Below, in pieces: positions 9,269 through 16,019 of a DNA stretch of 64,000 nucleotides; position 1 is the stretch's first letter; every line of letters begins with the position of its first letter. The stretch spans positions 1 to 64,000 of the forward strand of contig DAIDJM010000031.1 of NCBI GenBank assembly GCA_027451405.1, in the 5' to 3' direction. The stretch comes from Acetobacteraceae bacterium. GTDB lineage: Bacteria; Pseudomonadota; Alphaproteobacteria; Acetobacterales; Acetobacteraceae. A program made the translations under genes and the position numbers. The notes below the pieces were generated by a model, which was not told the DNA's origin, did not search any database, and saw only the letters and a list, made by a program, of their open reading frames with translations.

Positions 9269-9750
9269 TTACGGGGGATCACCGTTTTGGCTTTCGGGCG
9301 GGGGTGCCGGAGACGGGGTCATGCGTGGGTCGTAGAGCCAGCGGCGGATTTTGCGGGCGTGGAGGGTTCTGGCGTCGGGGTGGAGCGGGTTGAGCAGGGC
9401 GCTATGTTCCTCCGGGACAATGAGCGAGGGGAGGAGCAGGATGGCGGCGCTCACGCTTCGCAGCCAGGCAGTGCCGAAGGCGAGGCTGGCGCGGCCGGCG
9501 GGTTCGGCGTCCCAGCCGACGGGAAGGGTTGCGGGGGTTTCCCGCGGGCCAGGGCCCAGACCCGGTCGGGGATGGTGATCTCGACCAGATACCAGTTGAG
9601 CGGCAGGCCGAAGGCGGCCAGGTGCACCAGGGTTTCGAGGCAGGCGAGGGCGCGGGTTTCGGCCGCGTAGGTGGCGGCGACGCCGGTTTGGGTCCGGCCG
9701 GTGTATCGCTTTTGCAAACGGACGTTTGACAGAGTGATACGCGGACAGCC
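9269..9750 (-). pseudogene. RES-domain toxin gene, frameshifted and 5'-truncated
   Basis: The remnant encodes the RES family of NAD-degrading toxins in two frames. The upstream half (to about 9540) reads TYAAET-ALACLETLVHLA, then LNWYLVEITIPD. The downstream half reads VGWDAEP, then AFGTAWLR, LLLPSLIVPEEH and LLNPLHPD. Joined in order, these give the RES core. The frame break falls near a run of five G at 9533-9537, so a one-base indel there is the likely lesion. The N-terminal strands of the domain and the partner Xre/MbcA-type antitoxin are missing; the 5' side runs into the restriction gene starting at 9849. It is almost certainly inactive. Confidence 0.75.
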
Positions 9751-9848
9751 CTGGATATCTGGCAGGCGGACGGCCCAGAAACCGGCTAAACTCCTTTTGG
9801 GACGATTCGCCCCCAACTAGCCGGGCTCTCACTCTGTTTGGAACACGC

Positions 9849-10556
9849 ATGACGATCGACGAATTGAGGGCAATCATTAGAACCTACGAGCTGAAGCTCT
9901 CAGCAGACGAAGTTGCGACTATTGAGAAATATCTCCTGGCTTACAAAGGGGTGTTTCCATTCAACGAATGGGAGTGTCGCCTTGCCCACCTGCTTGCCGC
10001 CGATCAGATCAGCATATCTGAGTACCAGGAACTGAGGACCAAGTATGTATCTGAGAATATCTATTTAGAGCTGTTTGGTTTGGCTCCCAGAATCTTCGGA
10101 GAGATTTGGGGCCAGGAACACATACGCTCCTTGGATAGCCGGTTCACGGTTCCCAATCGGCACGATGACACATCTTTTGACGGCGAGTACGATCTCGTAC
10201 TCGGCCGGGTTAAGATTGAGGTGAAGGCTGCTCGGGCCATAAATACCAAGAAGCGCGGCGACCTTGTAAGCAAAGCCCTGAAGATCGCGTCGACAGACCC
10301 GTTCTGGATGAACTTTCAGCAGCTCAAACCCGATCTATGTGACGTGTTTATTTTTATCGGGGTATGGGTCGATAAAATAATATACTGGGTTATGACACCG
10401 GATGAAGTGAGATCAAGCCCATACATAAGTAAGCAACACCGGGGTGGGATCGAGTACCAGATCGGGATAAAAAATACAAACAGATGGGCATTCACGGTTT
10501 ATGAAGTTCCCGGCGAAAAATTAGTCAAATGTATTCAGAAAAAGACGTCGCCGTAG
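9849..10556 (+). CDS. Type II restriction endonuclease (PD-(D/E)xK)
   Basis: A 235-aa protein assigned as the restriction half of an R-M pair from its position and a PD-(D/E)xK-like core: FDGEYD with its aspartate at about residue 115, then the strand KIEVKAARA with E124 and K126. The first 90 residues are helical. I do not recognise the cleavage specificity. It converges on the methyltransferase gene, the two stop codons separated by a single base, so each mRNA 3' end may be antisense to the other. Codon use is much more A/T-rich than in the flanking chromosome, which points to horizontal transfer. Start is ATG 9849. Confidence 0.75.
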   Translation: MTIDELRAIIRTYELKLSADEVATIEKYLLAYKGVFPFNEWECRLAHLLAADQISISEYQELRTKYVSENIYLELFGLAPRIFGEIWGQEHIRSLDSRFTVPNRHDDTSFDGEYDLVLGRVKIEVKAARAINTKKRGDLVSKALKIASTDPFWMNFQQLKPDLCDVFIFIGVWVDKIIYWVMTPDEVRSSPYISKQHRGGIEYQIGIKNTNRWAFTVYEVPGEKLVKCIQKKTSP

Positions 10557-10557
10557 T

Positions 10558-11601
10558 TTACAAACTCAGCTCCGGAAATGGGCTCTTACACTGCCAGCCT
10601 AACCTTCCCGTCTTCCGATAGTGCTCCAGGCGCCTGATAGTTATCTCGGCATATATTGGATCTAAATCGCAAGACGCGCTGGGTATACGAAGCTTTTCAG
10701 CTGCAATCACAGTCGTTCCTGAATGCACGAAAGGATCAAAAACGAACGCATCTTTGTTGGCTGACGATGCAATTATCCTCTCTATTGCCTTGACCGGCTT
10801 TTGTGCGTAACAGCCAGGCACATTCTCCTCAAGCCTATAAAAGACTTGTTGTATATCTATCCATACATTTCCGGCTCTGATGGTATCGGATTTTCCTCTT
10901 TCCGTGTTTTCGGTGAGTTTTCCACCGACTTGCTTGTAGTACCCTTTAAGTACCTTCGGTATATCTGTATATTCAGCCATTACATCAAAATGGGCATTTC
11001 CACGCGCGTAATACAGAAGTTCCTGCCTCACCCACATCCAGTTTTTCTGAGTGCCATAGCCACGCTGATTTCGAACGGTAATCCAATTTCGTGCGATCCA
11101 CCCATCGGCATCGCGCATCATCTGACAAAACTCAGGAATCGGATGAAATCCGTTTTTGTAATCGGCCCCTAACCAAACGTAAAAACTTGCGTCTTGTGCT
11201 GCTAAAGACAGCACTGTCTTCGTCCAATTTTTGGAAAACCTATCGTATTCTCCTGCGCTTTTCTTGAAGAGAGCTTCGGTATTCCGCGCGCCCACCACAA
11301 CATTATATGGTGGATCAGCAATAATTATAGTTGGCTTATTCTGTTGAGTGAGAACAGCCAAGCCCGCTGCATCGGTGGCATCAGTAACTGCGATGCGATG
11401 CATTCCCTTAGGGTCAGTCCACACCTCTCCGGGTTTCAACCGGCAGAAGGGAAGCAGCCGCTCGCGTAGTTCGTTATCGCCATCAATGCGTCCTATCTCC
11501 TCGACCATGGATCGCCGATCCACCTTTGGCGGCAGAGGAGAGTCCCGCTTAGTCAGATCAAGGGCAGTGTTACCAAAAAGGTCCGCTGAGCGGCTGGCCA
11601 T
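10558..11601 (-). CDS. DNA methyltransferase of Type II R-M system (beta class)
   Basis: A 347-aa amino-methyltransferase using S-adenosylmethionine. The catalytic motif DPPYN is at residues 96-100 and the SAM-binding motif is FDPFVHSGTT at 288-297, where the usual DPFxGSGTT glycine is replaced by histidine. Catalytic motif first, target-recognition region in between, SAM motif last is the beta-class order, so it makes N6-methyladenine or N4-methylcytosine. It protects the sites cut by the nuclease at 9849-10556. Its ATG shares one base with the stop of the ribbon-helix-helix gene upstream, so the two are translationally coupled. Confidence 0.92.
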   Translation of the reverse strand: MASRSADLFGNTALDLTKRDSPLPPKVDRRSMVEEIGRIDGDNELRERLLPFCRLKPGEVWTDPKGMHRIAVTDATDAAGLAVLTQQNKPTIIIADPPYNVVVGARNTEALFKKSAGEYDRFSKNWTKTVLSLAAQDASFYVWLGADYKNGFHPIPEFCQMMRDADGWIARNWITVRNQRGYGTQKNWMWVRQELLYYARGNAHFDVMAEYTDIPKVLKGYYKQVGGKLTENTERGKSDTIRAGNVWIDIQQVFYRLEENVPGCYAQKPVKAIERIIASSANKDAFVFDPFVHSGTTVIAAEKLRIPSASCDLDPIYAEITIRRLEHYRKTGRLGWQCKSPFPELSL

Positions 11602-11807
11602 TAGGCTTCCTTGTTATTTCCAGATGACGGCAGCGCATCAGCATTCTGCTGATCGGATGAAGCAATGAATTGCTTCAACGCTCGCCGGATAATCCATGCG
11701 ATGGAGGCGTCGCTGGTGCCGGCGATGCGTTTCAACGCCTCAAAGTCTTTCGCCTCAAGGCTAGCAGTCACTCGGACAGGCTTCTGAACTCCGCGAGGAC
11801 GCGCCAT
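11601..11807 (-). CDS. ribbon-helix-helix (CopG-like) regulator coupled to the methyltransferase
   Basis: A 68-aa protein starting MARPRGVQKPVRVTASL. The short basic beta strand followed by two helices (EAKDFEALKRIAG and IAWIIRRALKQFI) is the ribbon-helix-helix DNA-binding fold. It is immediately upstream of the methyltransferase, with a TAATG overlap. That position suggests it controls expression of the R-M operon, a role usually taken by HTH C-proteins. I use ATG 11805-11807; an upstream in-frame start would add 12 residues with no better ribosome-binding site. Confidence 0.75.
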   Translation of the reverse strand: MARPRGVQKPVRVTASLEAKDFEALKRIAGTSDASIAWIIRRALKQFIASSDQQNADALPSSGNNKEA

Positions 11808-11867
11808 AGACGTAAGGATAATGCAGTAAACTGCTGCATGCAACAGCAGAAAACAGCGGGCTATCGC

Positions 11868-12581
11868 TTACCTTTCGAATCCTAGCCCGCGCTCCCGCCT
11901 TTGCCGCTCGCGGTCCTGTTGCGGCTCGCGCGGTAGCCCCCGGCGCTCCCGCTCTTGCTGGTGGGCCTGCCACGTCTCGGCCTCCTTGGCCTCGCGCTCG
12001 ACCCGATGCTCCCACTTGGCACTGAGCGTCACCGCCTCGCGCGTCTCGGTGGAGGCTAACCAGCCGATCTTGCCCCGCAGCTCGCCGAACTGCGCCGGAT
12101 CGCGCGGGATCTCCTGCCCGGCCCGATACCAGCCCTCGCGCTGCACGGCTTGGCCCAACGCCGCATAGGCCGCGTCCGGGTCGCGATAAGCGCCTTGCAG
12201 GTAGTGCCCAAGCGCCTCGCGCTCGCGCTTCACCGCGCCGTCCTCCAGCACGGCCGCGACGATGCTGCGCTCGTCCAGCCCACGCCCGAGACTGTCGCGC
12301 CCCTGCCCGTTCGGATCGCGCGAGGCCGGCAGCAGCGGCGCCGACGCGCGCTCCGCCTTCTGTGCTTTCTCGGCCGCCCGCGCAGGCTCAGCCTCCTGTC
12401 CTTCCCGCGCCCATTCCGCGGCCTGGCGCCGGGCGTAAGCCGGATCGACCGGCCCCTCGCGGATTTCCTTTTCGGCCAGCTCGCGCGCGCCGTGCAGCTT
12501 GACCTGGGCGCGCTCGGTATTGGTCAGCTGCGTAAAGTCGGCGCGCGAACGCGCCGCGCGGCTGATTTTACGTTCAAACAC
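11868..12581 (-). pseudogene. C-terminal fragment of a conjugative relaxase (BID-like region)
   Basis: This open frame encodes about 237 aa, very rich in Glu, Arg and Ala. It matches the tail of TraA/MobA-type relaxases: residues about 125-195 (YRDPDAAYAAL, then RDPAQFGELRGKIG) look like the BID domain that delivers relaxases to Type IV secretion systems. No relaxase catalytic histidine or tyrosine motifs are present. The same frame runs upstream without a start into the R1 repeat at 12629, so the N-terminal part has been lost there. I read it as a remnant of a mobilisable element; a free-standing small gene starting at GTG 12581 cannot be excluded. Confidence 0.5.
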
Positions 12582-12624
12582 CTTCTCGTTCTTAGACCCG
12601 AGCGATTTGACATAGAAGTCAGAG

Positions 12625-13293
12625 TTATGGGGTCTGGGGCCTTTCGGCCCCAGCGGGGTGCAGGGGCAGAGCCCCTGCCCGCCGGAGGCGCCATGCCAAA
12701 TGCACCAAGATCGCGGCGGTGGCGCCCCAGATTTCTTGGGTGGGGTGGGGCCAGACCCAGTAGTTTCGGGGGCCGGATTGTCTTTGTTGGGGGGCTTGGG
12801 GGTCGAGGAGGGTTGCCAAGGGGAGTTCGAAGAGGGCGGCGACTTCGTCGAGCGCGAGTTGGGGGGTGTAGGCTTGGACCAGGCCGACGACCGGGGTGAT
12901 GCGGAAGCCGGTGCCGGTGGTGTAGGGGGTGAGGCGGCCGATCAGGGCGACTTCTTCGGGTAATAAGCCGATTTCTTCCTGGGCTTCGCGGAGGGCGGCG
13001 TGTTCGGGGGTGGGGTCGGTGGGGTCTATTCTTCCGCCGGGGAAACTGACCTGGCCGGCGTGGCGGCGGAGGTTGGGGCTGCGTCTGGTCAGCAGGACGC
13101 CTTGTTCCGTGCCCGTGGTGATCGCGACGAGGACGGCGGCTTCGGTGAGGTTTTCGCGGTGGGGTTCGCCGGTCCAGGCGGCGGCGGAGGTGGCGGCCGA
13201 TTGGACGAGGGGGTCGGGCGGGTCGGGGCCGGCGAGGCTGGCGCGCAGACGCTCGGCGTCGAGGCGGGGGGTAGGCAGGGGCGGGTAGGTCAG
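12625..13293 (-). CDS. Nudix hydrolase, CoA pyrophosphatase type (NudL-like)
   Basis: A 222-aa Nudix enzyme. The UPF0035 motif LLTRRSPNLRRHAGQVSFPGG leads into the Nudix box, with the REAQEEIGL helix as the metal-binding part; this arrangement marks CoA and acyl-CoA diphosphatases. There is no ATG, GTG or TTG between the end of the upstream gene and the conserved region. A CTG at 13291-13293 overlaps the DUF1285 stop as CTGA and is the likely start. The last 21 residues and the stop codon come from an R1 repeat, so the natural C-terminus has been replaced. It is cotranscribed with the DUF1285 gene. Confidence 0.82.
   Translation of the reverse strand: MTYPPLPTPRLDAERLRASLAGPDPPDPLVQSAATSAAAWTGEPHRENLTEAAVLVAITTGTEQGVLLTRRSPNLRRHAGQVSFPGGRIDPTDPTPEHAALREAQEEIGLLPEEVALIGRLTPYTTGTGFRITPVVGLVQAYTPQLALDEVAALFELPLATLLDPQAPQQRQSGPRNYWVWPHPTQEIWGATAAILVHLAWRLRRAGALPLHPAGAERPQTP
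12629..12691. repeat. R1 GC-rich palindromic repeat, copy 4, overlapping the Nudix 3' end
   Basis: A near-identical copy of the 907-966 element: GGGGCC-TTTC-GGCCCC, then CAGGGGC-AGA-GCCCCTG. On the minus strand it is read as the C-terminal codons of the Nudix gene, and it also interrupts the relaxase remnant. Confidence 0.85.
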
Positions 13294-13877
13294 ACGGGGA
13301 GGTCGCCCAAGGGGAAGAAGACGCCCTGGCTCCAGACGCCGAGCTGTTTGCGGCCGCCGGCGCAGCCGGGGACGGCGAGGGCCACGAGTTCGTAATAAAC
13401 GGCGCGGGAGAGGCGGGCTTCGAGGGGGAGGTCGCCTTCGCCGTTGCGGATGTGGATGTAGGGGATCGGCTCGCAGGTCAGGGCTTTGTGGGACATGCGG
13501 AGCGGGTGTTCGGGGCCGGCGGTGACGACCTGGTCCACATTGGTGCGGAAGGTGAGGCACTGGTTCTGGCCGGAGCCGCAGCGGGTCCAGTCCATTTCGA
13601 CGGCGATCCAGGGAGTGTCCTCGACCTGGATGCGGCCGCGTTCGGCGGGGGTTTCGAGCCAGAATTCGCCGGCGGTGTCGCGTTTGAGGACGGAGGAGAA
13701 GAGGCAGACGAGTTCTTTGCGGGCGATGGGGGAGCCGCGATAGAGCCAGGTGCCGTCGCGGCGGACCAGGAAGGGCATGTCGCCGCATTCGACGGGAACG
13801 CGCTTCGGGCGATGGCTGGCCGGGGCTGAGCCTGCCGCCCTCAGGGCGGCGCGGTCGCGCGGCGCTGCTTCGCTCAC
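13290..13877 (-). CDS. DUF1285 family protein
   Basis: A 195-aa protein of the DUF1285 family, common in alphaproteobacteria and of unknown biochemical role. Features are the GDMPFLVRRDGTWLYRGSPI start of the domain, RKELVCLFSSVLKRD, a WIAVEMDW strand and a C-terminal PLEARLSRAVYYELV helix. The start is GTG 13875-13877 because GAGGTGA lies just upstream; an earlier frame start lacks this. It overlaps the Nudix gene by 4 bases, and that pairing suggests a shared housekeeping or stress role. Upstream it is divergent from the MoxR operon. Confidence 0.85.
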   Translation of the reverse strand: MSEAAPRDRAALRAAGSAPASHRPKRVPVECGDMPFLVRRDGTWLYRGSPIARKELVCLFSSVLKRDTAGEFWLETPAERGRIQVEDTPWIAVEMDWTRCGSGQNQCLTFRTNVDQVVTAGPEHPLRMSHKALTCEPIPYIHIRNGEGDLPLEARLSRAVYYELVALAVPGCAGGRKQLGVWSQGVFFPLGDLPV

Positions 13878-14020
13878 TGGGTCACCTCGGGTCGGGACGG
13901 CACTCTGCTGGGCGCGATATAGGTAGTCCCACCCGGGGTGTGAAAGTCTGGACGCGCGGCTTTTCCGCTGCAAATTGGGGGTTTCCCGGCGCCTGTTGCG
14001 GCTGGGCGGAAGGAGCGCCG

Positions 14021-14995
14021 GTGCAGGAACCCTCGGTTCAGGAAGCGGAGGCCGCAGCCTCTCTCGTGGCGCGCGCGCGGGCGGAGCTGGGGCGGGTGAT
14101 CTATGGGCAGGAGGCGGTGGTGGAGCAGACGCTCACCGCGATCCTGGCGGGTGGTCACGCGCTTCTGATCGGCGTGCCGGGCCTGGGGAAGACCTTGCTC
14201 GTGGAGACGCTGGGGACCGTGCTGGGGCTCGACCGGCGGCGGGTGCAGTTCACGCCGGATCTGATGCCGGCGGACATCACGGGCAGCGAGGTGCTGGACG
14301 AGGCGGAGGGGCGGCGGAGTTTCCGGTTCGTCAAAGGGCCGGTTTTCTGCCAGCTGCTGATGGCGGACGAGATCAACCGGGCGAGCCCGCGGACGCAGAG
14401 CGCGCTGTTGCAGGCGATGCAGGAGCATCGGGTGGCGGTGAGCGGCGTGGATCATCCGCTGCCGACGCCGTTCCATGTTCTGGCGACACAGAACCCGCTG
14501 GAGCAGGAGGGGACCTATCCGCTGCCGGAGGCGCAGCTCGACCGGTTCCTGCTGTCGATCGAGATCGGTTACCCGGCGCTCGAGGATGAGCGGGCGATGC
14601 TGGTGGCGACGACCGGGGGGAGCCGGGCGGTGGCGGCGTCGGTGCTGTCGGCGCACGAGCTGATGGAGGCGCAGGCGCTGGTGCGGCGGGTGCCGGTGGG
14701 GGAGCGCGTGGTGAGCGCGATCCTGAAGCTGGTGCGCGGGGCGCGGCCGGAGACCGCGGAGGACGAGATCGTGAAGCGGCATGTGGCGTGGGGGCCCGGG
14801 CCGCGGGCGGCGCAGGCGCTGATGCTGGCCTGCCGGGCGCGGGCGCTGATCGAAGGACGGTATTCGCCGAGCTTGGATGACGTGGCGGCGCTGGCGCAGC
14901 CGGCGATGCGGCACCGGATGGCGCTGAATTTCTCGGCGCGGGCGGAGGGGGTTTTGCTGCCCGAGGTGATCGATCGGTTGGTGGGTGGGATTTGA
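14021..14995 (+). CDS. MoxR-family AAA+ ATPase
   Basis: A 324-aa AAA+ chaperone-like ATPase. The Walker A is GVPGLGKT near residue 51, Walker B is LLMADEINRA, sensor 1 is the ATQNP stretch, and the C-terminal lid carries the expected GPGPRAAQAL motif. Members of this family remodel or activate VWA-domain partners. Here it heads an operon with DUF58, BatA/DUF4159-like and VWA-like membrane proteins, the classic MoxR/Bat grouping. Start GTG 14021 is preceded by GGAAGGAG. An R2 repeat separates it from the DUF58 gene. Confidence 0.92.
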   Translation: MQEPSVQEAEAAASLVARARAELGRVIYGQEAVVEQTLTAILAGGHALLIGVPGLGKTLLVETLGTVLGLDRRRVQFTPDLMPADITGSEVLDEAEGRRSFRFVKGPVFCQLLMADEINRASPRTQSALLQAMQEHRVAVSGVDHPLPTPFHVLATQNPLEQEGTYPLPEAQLDRFLLSIEIGYPALEDERAMLVATTGGSRAVAASVLSAHELMEAQALVRRVPVGERVVSAILKLVRGARPETAEDEIVKRHVAWGPGPRAAQALMLACRARALIEGRYSPSLDDVAALAQPAMRHRMALNFSARAEGVLLPEVIDRLVGGI

Positions 14996-15003
14996 AGGGA
15001 AGA

Positions 15004-15157
15004 GGTTCTTTTTTGAAAAAAAGAACCAAAAAACTTTTGCGCCCGGTCCAGGACCTTGCATCGGCGGAACCAATGCGACTCGCATCTGACGGGTGGCGCC
15101 AGGGGCACGGTCGAACAGACAAAAGTCTTTTTGCTTCTTTTTCTTCAGAGAAAGAAG
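15004..15157. repeat. R2 composite repeat, copy 1
   Basis: The element is bounded by two A/T-rich hairpins: GGTTCTTTTTT-GA-AAAAAAGAACC at 15004-15027 and CTTCTTTTTC-ttc-GAAAGAAG-like at 15134-15157. A core between them carries the palindromic ATGCGACTCGCAT. The same layout recurs at 23581, 25291, 28262 and 33037. Here it sits inside an operon, between moxR and the DUF58 gene. Confidence 0.85.
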
Positions 15158-15167
15158 AATCCTTCCT

Positions 15168-16019
15168 TTGAGTCGCGCAGAAGAACTCGCAGCGCGCTTC
15201 CCGCCGCTCATGGTCGCGGCGGAGCGTGTGGCGGCGACTGTTGCGCAGGGTGTGCACGGGCGGCGTCGCGTCGGTGTGGGCGATTCCTTTTGGCAATACA
15301 GGCCTTTTGTCGAGGGCGACGCGGCGAGCCGGATCGATTGGCGGCGTAGTGCGCGTTCCGATCGGGCGTATGTGCGCGACATGGAGTGGGAGGCGGCGCA
15401 GACGGTGTGTTTGTGGCGCGACGGGTCGGCGAGCATGGATTGGCGCTCGGGGAAGGGGTTGCCGGAGAAGCGGGAGCGGGCGGAGCTTTTGTTGCTGGCG
15501 GTGGCGTCGCTGCTGTTCCGGGCGGGGGAGCAGGTTCGGTTGATCGGTGTGCCGGGACGGGTGTTCCGGGGGCGCGGGGCGACGCGGCCGCTCGCGGAAT
15601 CGGTTGCTGTTTTGCGGGAGGGGGTGCCGGCGCCGGCGTCGTTGCCGGGATGGTCGCGGGCGGTGTTGTTTTCGGATTTTCTGGGGGATCTCGAGGCGGT
15701 GCGGGCGGCGGTGGGGCGGCTCGCTTCCCAGCATGTGCGGGGGCATCTCGTGCAGGTGCTCGATCCGGCGGAAATCGCGTTGCCGTATGCCGGTCGGGTC
15801 CGGTTCCTGGGGCTCGAGCATGAGGGGGCGGCGTTGATTTCGCGCGTGGAGGCGGCGCGGGGGGCGTATCGGGCGGCGCTGGCGGAGCGGCAGGCGGCGC
15901 TGCGGGAAATCGCGGCGCGGGCCGGGTTTGGGTTTCTGCTGCATGTGACGGATGCGCCGCCGGAGGGGGCGTTGCTGGCGCTGTATTCGGCGCTGGCGCA
16001 CCCGGTGGCCGCGGCATGA
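15168..16019 (+). CDS. DUF58 domain protein (MoxR partner)
   Basis: A 283-aa soluble protein of the DUF58 family, which contains a degenerate von Willebrand A-like fold and works with MoxR ATPases. The family signature GVHGRRRVGVGDSFWQYRPF, then D-x-x-S-RIDWRRSARSD, is near the N-terminus, and a DGSASM metal-site-like motif follows at about residue 80. The start is taken as TTG 15168-15170, about 10 bases after an R2 hairpin; frames reaching further upstream only translate the repeat. Its stop overlaps the next ATG (ATGA at 16016-16019). Confidence 0.86.
   Translation: MSRAEELAARFPPLMVAAERVAATVAQGVHGRRRVGVGDSFWQYRPFVEGDAASRIDWRRSARSDRAYVRDMEWEAAQTVCLWRDGSASMDWRSGKGLPEKRERAELLLLAVASLLFRAGEQVRLIGVPGRVFRGRGATRPLAESVAVLREGVPAPASLPGWSRAVLFSDFLGDLEAVRAAVGRLASQHVRGHLVQVLDPAEIALPYAGRVRFLGLEHEGAALISRVEAARGAYRAALAERQAALREIAARAGFGFLLHVTDAPPEGALLALYSALAHPVAAA

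Noticed and set aside
15093..15167. Peptides with FFFF/KKK-type sequence preceding DUF58, purH, the efflux lipoprotein and others
   Set aside because: They are translations of the R2 hairpins, not gene starts, except where the repeat overlaps the efflux lipoprotein start.
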